DNA from: Mucilaginibacter straminoryzae
GTDB lineage: Bacteria > Bacteroidota > Bacteroidia > Sphingobacteriales > Sphingobacteriaceae
DNA length: 64,000 bases
Reading direction: 5' to 3'
Assembly (NCBI RefSeq): GCF_022953055.1
Contig: NZ_JALJEJ010000003.1
Coordinates: forward strand, 434,001 to 498,000
Translations under genes and position numbers: made by a program
Shown here: positions 8,958-18,176 of the stretch, piece after piece
Position numbering within the stretch: the first letter of the stretch is position 1
Layout: every line of letters begins with the position of its first letter
Notes under the pieces: generated by a model
What the model saw: only the letters and a program-made list of their open reading frames with translations
What the model was told of the DNA's origin: nothing
Database searches by the model: none

Positions 8958-11111
8958 ATGCGGGTCTTATTTAAAACACTCCTACTTACAATCGTTGTTT
9001 CAATTACCAAAAGTGCTGTTGCGCAGGAAACTTACCTTAATGCTAATCTTTCCCCTGAAGTGCGTGCGGATGATCTTTTAAAAAAACTGACGCTCCAGGA
9101 AAAAGCGCTTTTGCTGGGTTACAGAAGCAAAGCGATAGACAGGTTACATATCCCTGCCTACAATTGGTGGAATGAAGGCTTGCACGGTGTGGCACGCGCT
9201 GGAGAAGCAACAGTTTTCCCGCAGGCTATTGCTATGGCAGCCACGTTTAACCCCTCCCTGGTAACTGAAATAGGAACAGCCATTTCTACCGAAGCACGCG
9301 CGAAACACAATGCGGCCGTAGCCCGGGGCGACAGGGGAATGTACGTTGGCTTAACCTACTGGTCGCCTAATATCAACATCTTTCGCGACCCGCGCTGGGG
9401 ACGCGGCCAGGAAACTTATGGCGAAGATCCTTACCTGACCAGCCGCATCGGCCTGGCCTACGTTAAAGGGATGCAAGGAGATATTGAAGGTAAATTTAAA
9501 ATAGCGGCTACCGCGAAACACTTTGTAGCACACAGTGGCCCTGAAGCAACGCGGGATTACTTTAATGCTAAAGTAACGGAGAAAGACCTGCGCGAAACTT
9601 ACCTTTATGCTTTTAATAAATTAGTAAAAGGCGGCGTGTCCAGCGTAATGACTGCTTATAACAGCGTAAACGGTGTGCCCAACTCTGTAAATGCCTCTCT
9701 TTTGCGCAGCATTGTAATGAAGGAATGGGGATTTAAAGGATACATCGTGACCGACTGCGGCGCTTTGGACGACGTTTTCGCCACACATAAATATTTAAAG
9801 AACGGAACAGAAGCCGCCGCCGCAGCGATAAAAGCGGGCATCAACCTGGATTGCTCTTCTGTATTACAAGATGATGTGGTAAATGCCGTTAACCAGAAGC
9901 TGATTACCGAGAAAGATGTGAATGCCGCACTCCGCCCGCTGTTACTCACCCAATTAAAGCTTGGCTTTTTTGACGATCCTAAACAATCACCCTATTATAA
10001 CTACGGCGCAGACAGCATTCATAACCAGCAACATATTGCCCTGGCAAGAAAAGCTGCACAGCAAAGTATGGTGCTCTTAAAAAATGAAAATAACATTCTC
10101 CCATTAAAAGATGGCAGCTTTAACAGCATTATGGTGGTTGGGCCGAATGCCGCTTCTTTAGATGCCTTAGTGGGTAGCTACCACGGTATCAACTCGCAAA
10201 TGGTGACTTTTGTAGAAGGCATATCAGGTGCGGTTAGTAAAGGCACCCGTGTAGAGTACGACCTTGGTGCAGGCGAAGCCGACACTACCCATTTTGGCGG
10301 TATCTGGGGGGCAGGAAATGCCGACGTTACCGTTGCTGTAGTAGGCTTATTACCGGTTACCGAAGGCGAAGCGGGCGACGCATTCCTGTCTGCCGCAGGG
10401 GGCGATAAGAAAACGCTTTCGCTGCCAGCCAGCCATATCAAGTTTATGAAAGAGTTACGTAAGGGCGTTAAAAAGCCCATCATCGCGGTGATTACTTCCG
10501 GAAGTGCCGTGGATGTTGCAGAAGTAGCTAAATATGCCGATGCCGTTATTTTAGCGTGGTACCCCGGCGAACAGGGCGGTAATGCGTTAGCAGATATTTT
10601 ATTGGGGAAAGTCTCCCCTTCCGGCAAATTGCCGCTTACCTTCTACAACTCGGTGAATGATTTGCCAGCCTTTGACAACTACAGCATGCAGGGCCGTACT
10701 TACCGTTACTTTAACGGTAAAGTTCAGTATCCTTTCGGCTTTGGTTTAAGTTATACCAATTTTGCTTACACCTGGCAAAACCAACCTAAAACTACGTATG
10801 CAGCTAAGGATAGTATCACCTTTACTGTAACCATAAAAAACACCGGCAGCATGGCAGGTGACGAGGTAGTTCAGGTTTACATCAAATACCCGGGTATCGG
10901 CCAAATGCCGTTGAAAGAATTGAAAGGCTTTAAACGTGTAAGTGTTTCGCAAGGCGGTGAGCAAACCGTTACCATCAGCATCCCGGTTACCGAGTTGCAA
11001 AAATGGGATAGCAACAAACACGGCTGGCAGCTTTACAAAGGCGCATATGAGTTACAAGTAGGCGATAATTCTGCGGATGCCAAGTTGCAGGCTTCATTCA
11101 CGATCAAGTAA
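8958..11111 (+). CDS. GH3 beta-glycosidase (beta-glucosidase/beta-xylosidase type)
   Basis: 717 residues with a signal peptide ending near A-V-A-Q. The order is an N-terminal (beta/alpha)8 barrel (about 40-350), an alpha/beta sandwich (about 370-590), and a fibronectin-III-like domain (about 620-710). The nucleophile is Asp266 in I-V-T-D-C-G-A; W-W-N-E-G-L-H-G and P-R-W-G-R are other GH3 hallmarks. The N-x-W-W-N-E and H-x-G-P-E-A-T-R pattern resembles beta-xylosidase/alpha-arabinosidase members more than BglX. It cleaves terminal non-reducing sugars from oligosaccharides. It shares an intergenic region with the divergent GH20 gene and ends at a strong terminator. Confidence 0.92.
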   Translation: MRVLFKTLLLTIVVSITKSAVAQETYLNANLSPEVRADDLLKKLTLQEKALLLGYRSKAIDRLHIPAYNWWNEGLHGVARAGEATVFPQAIAMAATFNPSLVTEIGTAISTEARAKHNAAVARGDRGMYVGLTYWSPNINIFRDPRWGRGQETYGEDPYLTSRIGLAYVKGMQGDIEGKFKIAATAKHFVAHSGPEATRDYFNAKVTEKDLRETYLYAFNKLVKGGVSSVMTAYNSVNGVPNSVNASLLRSIVMKEWGFKGYIVTDCGALDDVFATHKYLKNGTEAAAAAIKAGINLDCSSVLQDDVVNAVNQKLITEKDVNAALRPLLLTQLKLGFFDDPKQSPYYNYGADSIHNQQHIALARKAAQQSMVLLKNENNILPLKDGSFNSIMVVGPNAASLDALVGSYHGINSQMVTFVEGISGAVSKGTRVEYDLGAGEADTTHFGGIWGAGNADVTVAVVGLLPVTEGEAGDAFLSAAGGDKKTLSLPASHIKFMKELRKGVKKPIIAVITSGSAVDVAEVAKYADAVILAWYPGEQGGNALADILLGKVSPSGKLPLTFYNSVNDLPAFDNYSMQGRTYRYFNGKVQYPFGFGLSYTNFAYTWQNQPKTTYAAKDSITFTVTIKNTGSMAGDEVVQVYIKYPGIGQMPLKELKGFKRVSVSQGGEQTVTISIPVTELQKWDSNKHGWQLYKGAYELQVGDNSADAKLQASFTIK

Positions 11112-11136
11112 TAAAACGCCAGCATAGATTTTTAAT

Positions 11137-11165
11137 AAAAAAGCAGCCTTAAAAGCTGCTTTTTT
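11137..11165. terminator. Bidirectional intrinsic terminator
   Basis: The arms 11137-11147 and 11155-11165 (11 bp, A-run plus GCAGC on the left, GCTGC plus T-run on the right) surround a 7-nt loop. It lies between the GH3 stop and the end of the convergent small acidic gene and can serve both. Confidence 0.9.
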
Positions 11166-11169
11166 GATT

Positions 11170-11439
11170 TTATAGATTCTCGCCTGATGGCCCTTTACCT
11201 TTGTTGGACGAGTCGCCATCCTGGCTACCAGCATCCCCTTCTGATGAGGGATGGTCTGTTGATGGTCCGGGGTCGCCGCTATCATTACCCGGTGTCACCG
11301 TGGGTACGCGTACCTCGTCCGGTTTGTCTTGTACATTTGGCTCGTTATCTTTTTTAATGGCGCTGTTATCGGTATTTTCTCCGATGGTACCATCGCCTGG
11401 TTTAGTATGATCGTTGTTTTGATTTTCGTTAGTTATCAT
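11170..11439 (-). CDS. Small acidic, low-complexity hypothetical protein
   Basis: 89 residues, dominated by Gly, Ser, Asp, Asn, Pro and Glu, with no hydrophobic core, signal peptide or membrane segment. It is predicted to be disordered. I do not recognise a family. Support for a real gene: an ATG start, a position ending right at a bidirectional terminator, and a spacing of about 25 bp from the STAS-like gene upstream on the same strand, which makes a two-gene transcript plausible. The antisense frames are shorter and less convincing. Confidence 0.55.
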   Translation of the reverse strand: MITNENQNNDHTKPGDGTIGENTDNSAIKKDNEPNVQDKPDEVRVPTVTPGNDSGDPGPSTDHPSSEGDAGSQDGDSSNKGKGPSGENL

Positions 11440-11464
11440 ATCATTTTAGTTTTCAAGTTTTCAA

Positions 11465-11833
11465 TTAATCTTGTTCAGCAATCCATTTCACCGCCTCGTC
11501 CAGTTCGTTCAATTTAAACCCTTTTGATTTACCGGGAATTAAGAACCTGAATACGTCGCTGAACCACTCTACAATTTTCTGATCGCTTACCACAGCAATC
11601 TTATTCCATTGGGTAAAGTTTTTCAACCCTACTTTTACATCGTTATACCAGGCGCCACTAGTCCAGTTTTGCACGTCTGTTTCCAGCACCAGCAGGTAGT
11701 TAATCTCCCCTTGTTTCTGAACCAGTTCCTCTACCCGCGGGATAAGCACCTGTTCTACATCTTCTTTCGTCACCTCGCCAATGGCGTGTATCCCTACCAC
11801 ATGTTCGGGCAAATCTTTTATGAATTGAAGCAT
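11465..11833 (-). CDS. SpoIIAA-like STAS/SEC14-type domain protein
   Basis: 122 residues matching the SpoIIAA-like family (PF11964 type): M-L-x-F-I-x-D-L-P at the start, V-x-G-I-x-A-x-G-x-V-T-x-E-D, then L-V-L-E-T-D and a W-x-K-I-A-V-V-S-D-Q strand, ending in a helix with E-A-V-K-W-I. The fold is a small STAS-like alpha/beta domain. Members are single-domain cytoplasmic proteins of unknown ligand. It lies upstream of the small acidic ORF on the same strand. Confidence 0.85.
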   Translation of the reverse strand: MLQFIKDLPEHVVGIHAIGEVTKEDVEQVLIPRVEELVQKQGEINYLLVLETDVQNWTSGAWYNDVKVGLKNFTQWNKIAVVSDQKIVEWFSDVFRFLIPGKSKGFKLNELDEAVKWIAEQD

Positions 11834-11961
11834 ATCAGTTTAAAATTGGTCCTCCTTTTTACAACACGGCTACTGCTATAGTGTTTCAAACTATCGTTTA
11901 TCCAAGATTCCGCCATTGATAAAGCTTAGATTTACAGGACACTAAAACACCAGGCGTTTGT

Positions 11962-11969
11962 TAACTTTG
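11962..11969 (+). promoter_or_regulatory. Promoter -7 box TAACTTTG before queG
   Basis: This is an exact match to the Bacteroidota -7 consensus TAnnTTTG, ending 6 nt before the preferred queG ATG at 11976. If transcription starts a few bases downstream, the mRNA would be almost leaderless. No clear -33 TTTG is seen at the usual distance. Confidence 0.55.
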
Positions 11970-11975
11970 TGATTG

Positions 11976-12917
11976 ATGACGGGCACACGCAAGAAATATA
12001 CTGACCTGATAAAAGCCGAAGCAGCGCGGCTTGGCTTTGTATTTTGCGGTGTATCTGAAGCTGGTTTTCTTGAAGAAGAAGCCCCGCGCCTGGAAGCCTG
12101 GTTAAAAGCGGGAATGCATGGCGAAATGCAGTACATGGAAAACTATTTCGACAAGCGACTCAATCCCAGGCTGCTTGTAGATGGTGCCAGATCTGTTATT
12201 TCATTAGGATTGAACTATTACACACCTGAAATACAGACCGACCCCGATGCGCCTAAAATCTCTAAATATGCGTATGGTGCGGACTATCACCAAGTGATTA
12301 AAGACAAGCTTAAAGCGTTACTCGATTACATCAGGCAGGAAATTGGCGAAGTAAACGGGCGTGCCTTTGTAGACTCAGCTCCTGTTTTAGACAAGGCCTG
12401 GGCAAAAAAAGCTGGCCTGGGGTGGATTGGCAAGAATGCCAACCTGATCAACAAAAAACGCGGTTCTTTCTTTTTTCTTGCTGAACTGATCGTTGACCTG
12501 GACATGGAATACGATGTAGCCCCGACGGCAGACCACTGCGGTACCTGCACCCGATGTATTGACGCCTGCCCTACTGAGGCTATTGTAGCGCCGCAAATTG
12601 TTAACGGCAGTAAATGCATTTCATACCTTACGATTGAACTGAAGAACGAAATCCCTGCCGAATTTCAGGATAAGATGGACGGATGGATGTTTGGTTGCGA
12701 TGTTTGCCAAGACGTTTGCCCGTGGAACAAGTTTTCTTTGCTTCACCAGGAGCCTGCTTTTAAACCACATGAAGAACTGCTGGGCATGAGTGCCAATGAT
12801 TGGGAAGAAATTACGGAAGATGTTTTCAGAAAGATATTCAAGAATTCTGCCGTTAAAAGAACTAAATTCAGCGGCTTGAAAAGGAATATTGACTTCCTGA
12901 AGAAAGTGGGTGTGTGA
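11976..12917 (+). CDS. queG: Epoxyqueuosine reductase QueG
   Basis: 313 residues from the ATG at 11976; a TTG three bases earlier is in frame but less likely. QueG is a cobalamin- and [4Fe-4S]-dependent enzyme that reduces epoxyqueuosine to queuosine in the tRNA anticodon. Visible features are the N-terminal cobalamin-binding region (A-x-x-L-G-F-x-x-x-G-V-S, L-x-x-G-x-H-G-x-M-x-Y-M), the catalytic segment [11 protein letters not shown], and two ferredoxin-like clusters, [12 protein letters not shown] and [11 protein letters not shown]. The length is normal for the short QueG form without the HEAT-like extension. It stands alone, with a promoter box immediately upstream. Confidence 0.95.
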   Translation: MTGTRKKYTDLIKAEAARLGFVFCGVSEAGFLEEEAPRLEAWLKAGMHGEMQYMENYFDKRLNPRLLVDGARSVISLGLNYYTPEIQTDPDAPKISKYAYGADYHQVIKDKLKALLDYIRQEIGEVNGRAFVDSAPVLDKAWAKKAGLGWIGKNANLINKKRGSFFFLAELIVDLDMEYDVAPTADHCGTCTRCIDACPTEAIVAPQIVNGSKCISYLTIELKNEIPAEFQDKMDGWMFGCDVCQDVCPWNKFSLLHQEPAFKPHEELLGMSANDWEEITEDVFRKIFKNSAVKRTKFSGLKRNIDFLKKVGV

Positions 12918-12950
12918 GAAAACGTATTCCCTCGCAAATCAAAAGTGATG

Positions 12951-12986
12951 TCATTTCGATGAGCATTGCGAAGAGAAATCTTCTAC
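12951..12986. repeat. Dispersed intergenic repeat fragment (TGTCATTTCGATGAG type)
   Basis: The stretch starting TGTCATTTCGATGAGC and ending AGAAATCTTCT resembles the dispersed intergenic repeats of Bacteroidota that begin with GTCATT and end in AAATCTTCT. Only one half is present here, between queG and its terminator. Confidence 0.5.
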
Positions 12987-13040
12987 AAAAAACACAACTA
13001 ACGGCGATTACAAACTATAAAAACTCTACAAGTAAAAACA

Positions 13041-13069
13041 AAAAAGGACAGCGTTCGCCGTCCTTTTTA
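13041..13069. terminator. Bidirectional terminator between queG and the exonuclease gene
   Basis: AAAAAGGAC-(A)-GC pairs with GC-(C)-GTCCTTTTT, with a single mismatch, around GTTC. A-run and T-run flanks allow termination on both strands. The two genes are convergent. Confidence 0.85.
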
Positions 13070-13100
13070 TCTTAAATCGAAATTAGATTTCGGAATCCGA

Positions 13101-14147
13101 TTATCCTTTTTTAAACTTATCTGATAACGCTTTCAGCATATCATCATCAACAGGTTTGGCGGGTTCGTCTTTCTTCCTATACTGCTGCTGGTTATTTTGC
13201 TGATAAGGCCTGTTCTGACGTTGCTCAAAAGGCTTTTTCTGATAACCGCCCTGTTCGCGTGATTGCTGTTGCTGAGGAGCAGACGGCCTTTGCTGCTGAT
13301 CTGCCGGTTTTGCCTGAGGAGCAGGTTTTGGCCTCGGCGCACGCTCTTGTGCCCAGCGTTTGTAGATCTGCTCTACTTTACGTTTGGTATACAACGGGAA
13401 ATCGCCTTGCATGATCCACGAGTAATAACTCGGTTCCACCTCAAACACATCGACCACTTTTTTACCCTTGTGCTTACCAAAGTTAAACAGTTCGTGGCCC
13501 TCGTTATTATAAACCATGCGGCCGGCAAAATCAACCGTTTTGTTCAGGTTGGTAAAATGATGCAGCGCCTCTATATCATTTACGATAGGTTTGTGCAATT
13601 TACCTTCCTTATCCTCAACCTCTTTATCTTCATAACGCTGCAACTGCGCCAGAAACACCTCCATCGTGGCACGGGTATCAGCTTCTGCAGAGTGTGCATT
13701 GATAATATCTTTCTCGCAATAGAACCGGTACGCAGCCTTCAGGGTGCGCTGCTCCATCTGGTGAAAAATATTCTGAACGTCTACTAAATGGCGGTTCTCC
13801 AGATCGAAAGATACATCTGCACGCAGGAATTCTTCCATCAGCATCGGGATGTCGAATTTATTGGAATTGAAACCGGCCAGGTCACTATCACCTATAAATT
13901 CAGCAATTTCTGCGGCAAGTTCTTTAAACGTCTTTTCGTCTTTAATATGCTCGTCGTAAATCCCGTGAATCACCGATACCTCGAAAGGAATAGGAATTTC
14001 AGGGTTAACGCGCCAGCTTCGCGTTTCCTCGCTGCCGTCCGGATTTAATTTGATAACTGCAATTTCTACAATACGGTCTGAACCGATATTGGTACCGGTA
14101 GCTTCAATGTCGAAAAAAGCAAGCGGACGTTTTAAATTTAATTTCAT
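13101..14147 (-). CDS. DnaQ-like 3'-5' exonuclease with DUF3820 domain and Gln/Pro-rich tail
   Basis: 348 residues. Residues about 8-170 form a DEDDh exonuclease: F-D-I-E-A-T-G (ExoI), an N-S-N-K-F-D segment (ExoII), and H-S-A-E-A-D-T (ExoIII, His plus Asp). Residues about 215-265 (L-F-N-F-G-K-H-K-G-K...Y-Y-S-W-I-M-Q-G-D-F) match the DUF3820/QSregVF family. The last 80 residues are rich in Gln, Pro, Arg and Lys and probably disordered. The exonuclease part suggests DNA or RNA end trimming or proofreading-like activity; it is not part of a PolC here. The gene is monocistronic. Confidence 0.88.
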   Translation of the reverse strand: MKLNLKRPLAFFDIEATGTNIGSDRIVEIAVIKLNPDGSEETRSWRVNPEIPIPFEVSVIHGIYDEHIKDEKTFKELAAEIAEFIGDSDLAGFNSNKFDIPMLMEEFLRADVSFDLENRHLVDVQNIFHQMEQRTLKAAYRFYCEKDIINAHSAEADTRATMEVFLAQLQRYEDKEVEDKEGKLHKPIVNDIEALHHFTNLNKTVDFAGRMVYNNEGHELFNFGKHKGKKVVDVFEVEPSYYSWIMQGDFPLYTKRKVEQIYKRWAQERAPRPKPAPQAKPADQQQRPSAPQQQQSREQGGYQKKPFEQRQNRPYQQNNQQQYRKKDEPAKPVDDDMLKALSDKFKKG

Positions 14148-14270
14148 TACAAAAGACTGTACCGCACAAAGGTCGCAAAAGTATGGCTAATAACCACATT
14201 TAAATTTTTCAATAATGTAGCGGTTTTTTGTAAAAAACCTTAATTTGAACCGTTGATTCAACCTGAACTA

Positions 14271-16250
14271 ATGAAACGTATTTCTTATTTGACCATCCTC
14301 TTTTCTCTTTTATTATCAGCAACCTACGCTTCTGATTTCCCCTTCGCAGCAGTAGCAAATGATGCGCTTCAGCAAAAAAAATACTTGCCAGATACCGGCG
14401 CGCACGCGGTTGTTTTAGATGAGTTTGGCAAAACTTTTATCAGCGACGACGGCAACCACATGGTGATGTATTACGAATACCATGTTAAAATAAAGCTTTT
14501 TGATAGCCAGGCATTTGATGCCGAAGGCAATATAGAAATCCCGCTTTATAAAGAAGATGGTGAACGCTTTGAAACCGTACGCGATATTAAAGCTGTTACC
14601 ATGTTCCTGGATGAGAATGGCGGCTTACAGACACTTGAACTTGACCCAAGAAAAGTATTTCAAACCAGTGTAAACAAGTACCATGATGTCGCTAAGTTTG
14701 CCATGCCCGGCCTGCGGAAAGGGTGTGTCATCGAATATAAATACACGGTTGTTTCGCCATTTATTTTCAACTTTCACGACTGGATTTTCCAATCTGATAT
14801 CCCCAAGGTTCATTCGGAATATAATGCCCGTATCCCGGCTATTTACAACTACAACGCTATTTTAAGAGGTCCGCTTAAGCTATCAACAAATAAAGCAGAA
14901 TTAGACAGGGAATGTCTTAGCGTTAACGGGATCAAATGCGATTGCTCTAACATGACCTACGGCATAGACAACATTCCTGCATTTAAAAGAGAAGATTACA
15001 TGACCGCCTCGAAGAATTTCCTGTCAGGTATTTACTTTGAACTGTCTGAATACACCAACCTGAGCAATGGCGTAAGGGTAAAGGTAACCAAAGACTGGCA
15101 AGATATTGACCGTAGCTTAAAAGGCAGCGAGTTTTTTGGCAGCCAGATCAAAAGAAAAGAACTGATGCGCGAACGGATCAAAGACGTGATTGCCGGAAAA
15201 ACCAATAACCTTGATAAAGCAAAAGCTGTTTATGCCTTCATTCAGAAGAATATCAAATGGAACGGCTTTTATTCTAAATATAGCGAAGATGGCATTAAGA
15301 AAGCGCTGGATACCCACTCGGGTTTAGTAGGCGACATTAACCTGGCACTGATTGCCGCGCTGAAAGCAGCCGATATTCCTACTGATGCTGTATTATTATC
15401 CACCCGGGAACATGGGCTCGTAAATAAGTTATACCCCACCGAAAGCGACTTCGATTACGTTATTGCAAAAACAACCATTGATAACAAAGATTACCTGCTG
15501 GATGCGACAGACCCGCTGCTTGGATTTGGGATGCTGCCCATGCGTTGTATTAACGACCAGGGCCGTGTGATCAGCTTTGAAAAGCCTTCTTACTGGATGG
15601 ATATCAAATCGCCGCAACGCAGAAACAAAACTACTACATTGGAGCTATCGCTGATGCCGAACGGAAAATTGAAAGGCACCTATACCTGTTATTCACTTGG
15701 ATATGAAGGTTATGAAAAACGCAAAGAGATTAAAAAGTTCAACACACTGGATGAATACATCGAAAACCTGGATGAGAAATCAACCAAGATTAAAATCCTA
15801 AAATCATCCGTGAGTAATTTAGATACGCTTGATGCTCCATTAGCAGAGATTTACGAGATAGAGATTGAACCAACGCGCGGGACAGGCATGCAGCGGCTCA
15901 GCTTCAGCCCTTTCACTTTCGGCCAGCTGACGGTAAACCCTTTTACACTTAACGAAAGAAGCTACCCGGTAGATATGGGTATGCCCGCCGATAATAAGTT
16001 AGTTTATACCCTTACTATCCCTAACGATTATGTTTTGGAAACCTCTCCGGAGCCGGTTGCTGTCGCATTACCTTTATCTTGCGGCAGGCTGGTTTCTGCT
16101 TTCACCTTTGATAGCGGCCGGTGTACGTATTCCCAACTATACTCTTTTGAAAAACCGGTTTACTCGCCAGAAGAATACCCTTACCTGAAAGAGTTCTACA
16201 ATAAACTTCTCCAGTCTGAAAAAGCAGAAATTGTAATTAAGAAGAAATGA
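14271..16250 (+). CDS. DUF3857 exported protein with degenerate transglutaminase-like domain
   Basis: 659 residues from the ATG at 14271; an in-frame TTG at 14253 would place extra residues before a normal signal peptide (M-K-R-I-S-Y-L-T...A-T-Y-A-S), so it is rejected. An N-terminal DUF3857 beta domain (about 40-220) precedes a transglutaminase-like core (about 290-410). At the catalytic site the usual G-D-C is G-D-Ile356, and the usual Asn-His-Val is Asp-Tyr396-Val, so both the Cys and the His are lost; the third-position Asp (L-L-D-A-T-D-P) remains. It is therefore probably a non-catalytic paralogue of the next gene, to which it is coupled by an ATGA overlap. Confidence 0.88.
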   Translation: MKRISYLTILFSLLLSATYASDFPFAAVANDALQQKKYLPDTGAHAVVLDEFGKTFISDDGNHMVMYYEYHVKIKLFDSQAFDAEGNIEIPLYKEDGERFETVRDIKAVTMFLDENGGLQTLELDPRKVFQTSVNKYHDVAKFAMPGLRKGCVIEYKYTVVSPFIFNFHDWIFQSDIPKVHSEYNARIPAIYNYNAILRGPLKLSTNKAELDRECLSVNGIKCDCSNMTYGIDNIPAFKREDYMTASKNFLSGIYFELSEYTNLSNGVRVKVTKDWQDIDRSLKGSEFFGSQIKRKELMRERIKDVIAGKTNNLDKAKAVYAFIQKNIKWNGFYSKYSEDGIKKALDTHSGLVGDINLALIAALKAADIPTDAVLLSTREHGLVNKLYPTESDFDYVIAKTTIDNKDYLLDATDPLLGFGMLPMRCINDQGRVISFEKPSYWMDIKSPQRRNKTTTLELSLMPNGKLKGTYTCYSLGYEGYEKRKEIKKFNTLDEYIENLDEKSTKIKILKSSVSNLDTLDAPLAEIYEIEIEPTRGTGMQRLSFSPFTFGQLTVNPFTLNERSYPVDMGMPADNKLVYTLTIPNDYVLETSPEPVAVALPLSCGRLVSAFTFDSGRCTYSQLYSFEKPVYSPEEYPYLKEFYNKLLQSEKAEIVIKKK

Positions 16251-18157
16251 TCCGTAAACTTTTTATCTGCTTTGTTTTACTGTTCAGCAGCTATATCTCC
16301 CGCGCGCAGGAAAACTATAGCGTCAGCGCAATCCCCAAAGAATTGATGCCATATGCATCGGCAATTGTCCGCAAAGATGAAACTGTGGTATTCATCAGGG
16401 AGAAGAACAATGTGATTTACCGGTACAAATTTGCCGTCACTGTCCTGAACAAGAACGGAGCGGATGAAGGCGAGTTAGTGCTGTGGCACAACAAAAGCCG
16501 TACGATTAAGAACATCAAAGGCATGATCTATGACGAGTTTGGCAAGCCTGTTTCTAAAATTTCGGAAAGAGATTTCAGGGACGATAATTATACACCAAAC
16601 TCGCTTTTTGAAGATGTGAAATACAAACACTTCACCCCGGTATCGGTTTCGTACCCCTATACTGTAGAATATGAATATGAGCTATTCAGTAACCAAACTT
16701 TTAATCTGGAGCATTGGTATGGCGTAGGTTCGGAAGCTACGGCGGTTGAAAACAGCTCTTTTATCGTATCGTGCAAACCTTCTTTGCAGCTACGCTACAA
16801 GGAAATGAATTACAAGGGCACGCTGATCACCGGAAAAGATGATGCCGGTAATGATCTTTATAAATGGAGCATCAGCAATTTTAAAGCTATCAGACATGAG
16901 CCTTACAGCCCCGACAAGATCAATTACCTGCCGAATGTCAGGCTGGCCGTCAACAACTTTACTTATGAAGGCGTCGATGGCAGCTACAGCAACTGGAACG
17001 AACTGGGTAAATGGATAAATGATAAACTTTTGACCGGAAGGGATGAGCTGAGTGCAGCAACAGTAGCAAAAGTTAAAGAATTGACAGATGGGATCAACGA
17101 CCCGAAAGAAAAAGCCCGGAAGCTTTACGAGTATCTTCAGAACAAAACCCGGTACATCAGCATACAGGTAGGCATTGGCGGCTACAGGCCCTTTAAAGCG
17201 ACAGAAGTAGACGAACTGAGCTATGGCGATTGTAAAGGACTGGTAAATTACATGCACGCTTTACTTAAAGCTGCAGGCATTCAATCGTGGTATTGTATCG
17301 TGAACGGCAACACCCATAAGCGCCCGTTACAGGCCGACTTTGCAAGCCCAGACCAGGCCAATCATGTGATCCTTTGCCTGCCGTTTAAGAGCGACACTAC
17401 CTGGCTGGAATGCACCAGTCAACACATTCCATTTGGGTTCCTTGGCGATTTTACGGATGACCGGACCGTATTAGCCTGTACCGCAGAGGGCGGTAAGTTG
17501 TTAAAAACCCCGAAATACACCGCAGATGATAACCGCGAGATACAAAAAGGAGAGTTTACCCTGGCTGAGAACGGTGAGTTAACCGGCACCCTTGAAACAA
17601 CTTTTAAGGGTACACAATACGAGAACCGAGATTACCTTTTATTGGAGTCGTACGAAGACCAGCAGAAATATATCCGGAAAGCCTACCCTATCAATAACCT
17701 TGAAATTGCCGGGCTTAGCCTTAAGGCCACAAAAGAAATCAAACCATCAATCAACGAAACACTTCAGCTGAAATCATACGAATATGGTACACCGGAAAAC
17801 GGAAGAATTTCCTTCGCACTTAACTCGGTGAACCGATTATCTGAAACGCCAAAAGAGATCAGGAACCGTTATACGCCAATATATATTAACAGGGGATATA
17901 CCGATGAGGCAACCATTAGCTTTACCCTACCTGCCGGATATCACGCGGATAGCGAGCCTTTAAACACCACATTAACCGATAATTTCGGCAGCTATCATGC
18001 AGATTTTTCAGTAGTGGGTAATAAACTGATTTATCATCGAAAATTACAGCTTAAAGATGGAAGCTATTCTAAAGAAGACTATGATAAATTGGTAGCCTTT
18101 TTTGAAGCTGTACGGAACGCAGATTATTTTGATGTGGTGTTGGCTAAGAATAAATAA
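16247..18157 (+). CDS. DUF3857 exported protein with intact transglutaminase-like domain
   Basis: 636 residues with a signal peptide ending near S-R-A-Q. The architecture matches the preceding gene: DUF3857 (about 40-220), transglutaminase-like core (about 270-400), then a C-terminal beta domain. Here the triad is complete: Cys329 in Y-G-D-C-K-G, His373 in A-N-H-V-I-L, and an acidic residue in W-L-E-C-T. It is likely periplasmic. Family members are common in Bacteroidota, often in tandem, but the substrate is unknown. It overlaps the upstream paralogue by 4 bp and is convergent with an NlpC/P60 gene. Confidence 0.88.
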   Translation: MIRKLFICFVLLFSSYISRAQENYSVSAIPKELMPYASAIVRKDETVVFIREKNNVIYRYKFAVTVLNKNGADEGELVLWHNKSRTIKNIKGMIYDEFGKPVSKISERDFRDDNYTPNSLFEDVKYKHFTPVSVSYPYTVEYEYELFSNQTFNLEHWYGVGSEATAVENSSFIVSCKPSLQLRYKEMNYKGTLITGKDDAGNDLYKWSISNFKAIRHEPYSPDKINYLPNVRLAVNNFTYEGVDGSYSNWNELGKWINDKLLTGRDELSAATVAKVKELTDGINDPKEKARKLYEYLQNKTRYISIQVGIGGYRPFKATEVDELSYGDCKGLVNYMHALLKAAGIQSWYCIVNGNTHKRPLQADFASPDQANHVILCLPFKSDTTWLECTSQHIPFGFLGDFTDDRTVLACTAEGGKLLKTPKYTADDNREIQKGEFTLAENGELTGTLETTFKGTQYENRDYLLLESYEDQQKYIRKAYPINNLEIAGLSLKATKEIKPSINETLQLKSYEYGTPENGRISFALNSVNRLSETPKEIRNRYTPIYINRGYTDEATISFTLPAGYHADSEPLNTTLTDNFGSYHADFSVVGNKLIYHRKLQLKDGSYSKEDYDKLVAFFEAVRNADYFDVVLAKNK

Positions 18158-18176
18158 ACCAGCTAACTTTTGCAGA

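Noticed and set aside
10178..10627. 149-codon antisense frame in the GH3 gene
   Set aside because: It is a shadow of the GH3 sandwich domain, with no independent support.
14253..14270. TTG start at 14253 for the first DUF3857 gene
   Set aside because: The ATG at 14271 begins a normal signal peptide; the extra six residues do not fit.
16790..17257. 155-codon antisense frame in the second DUF3857 gene
   Set aside because: The sense frame carries a full domain with catalytic residues; the antisense translation is Cys/Phe-rich and resembles nothing.
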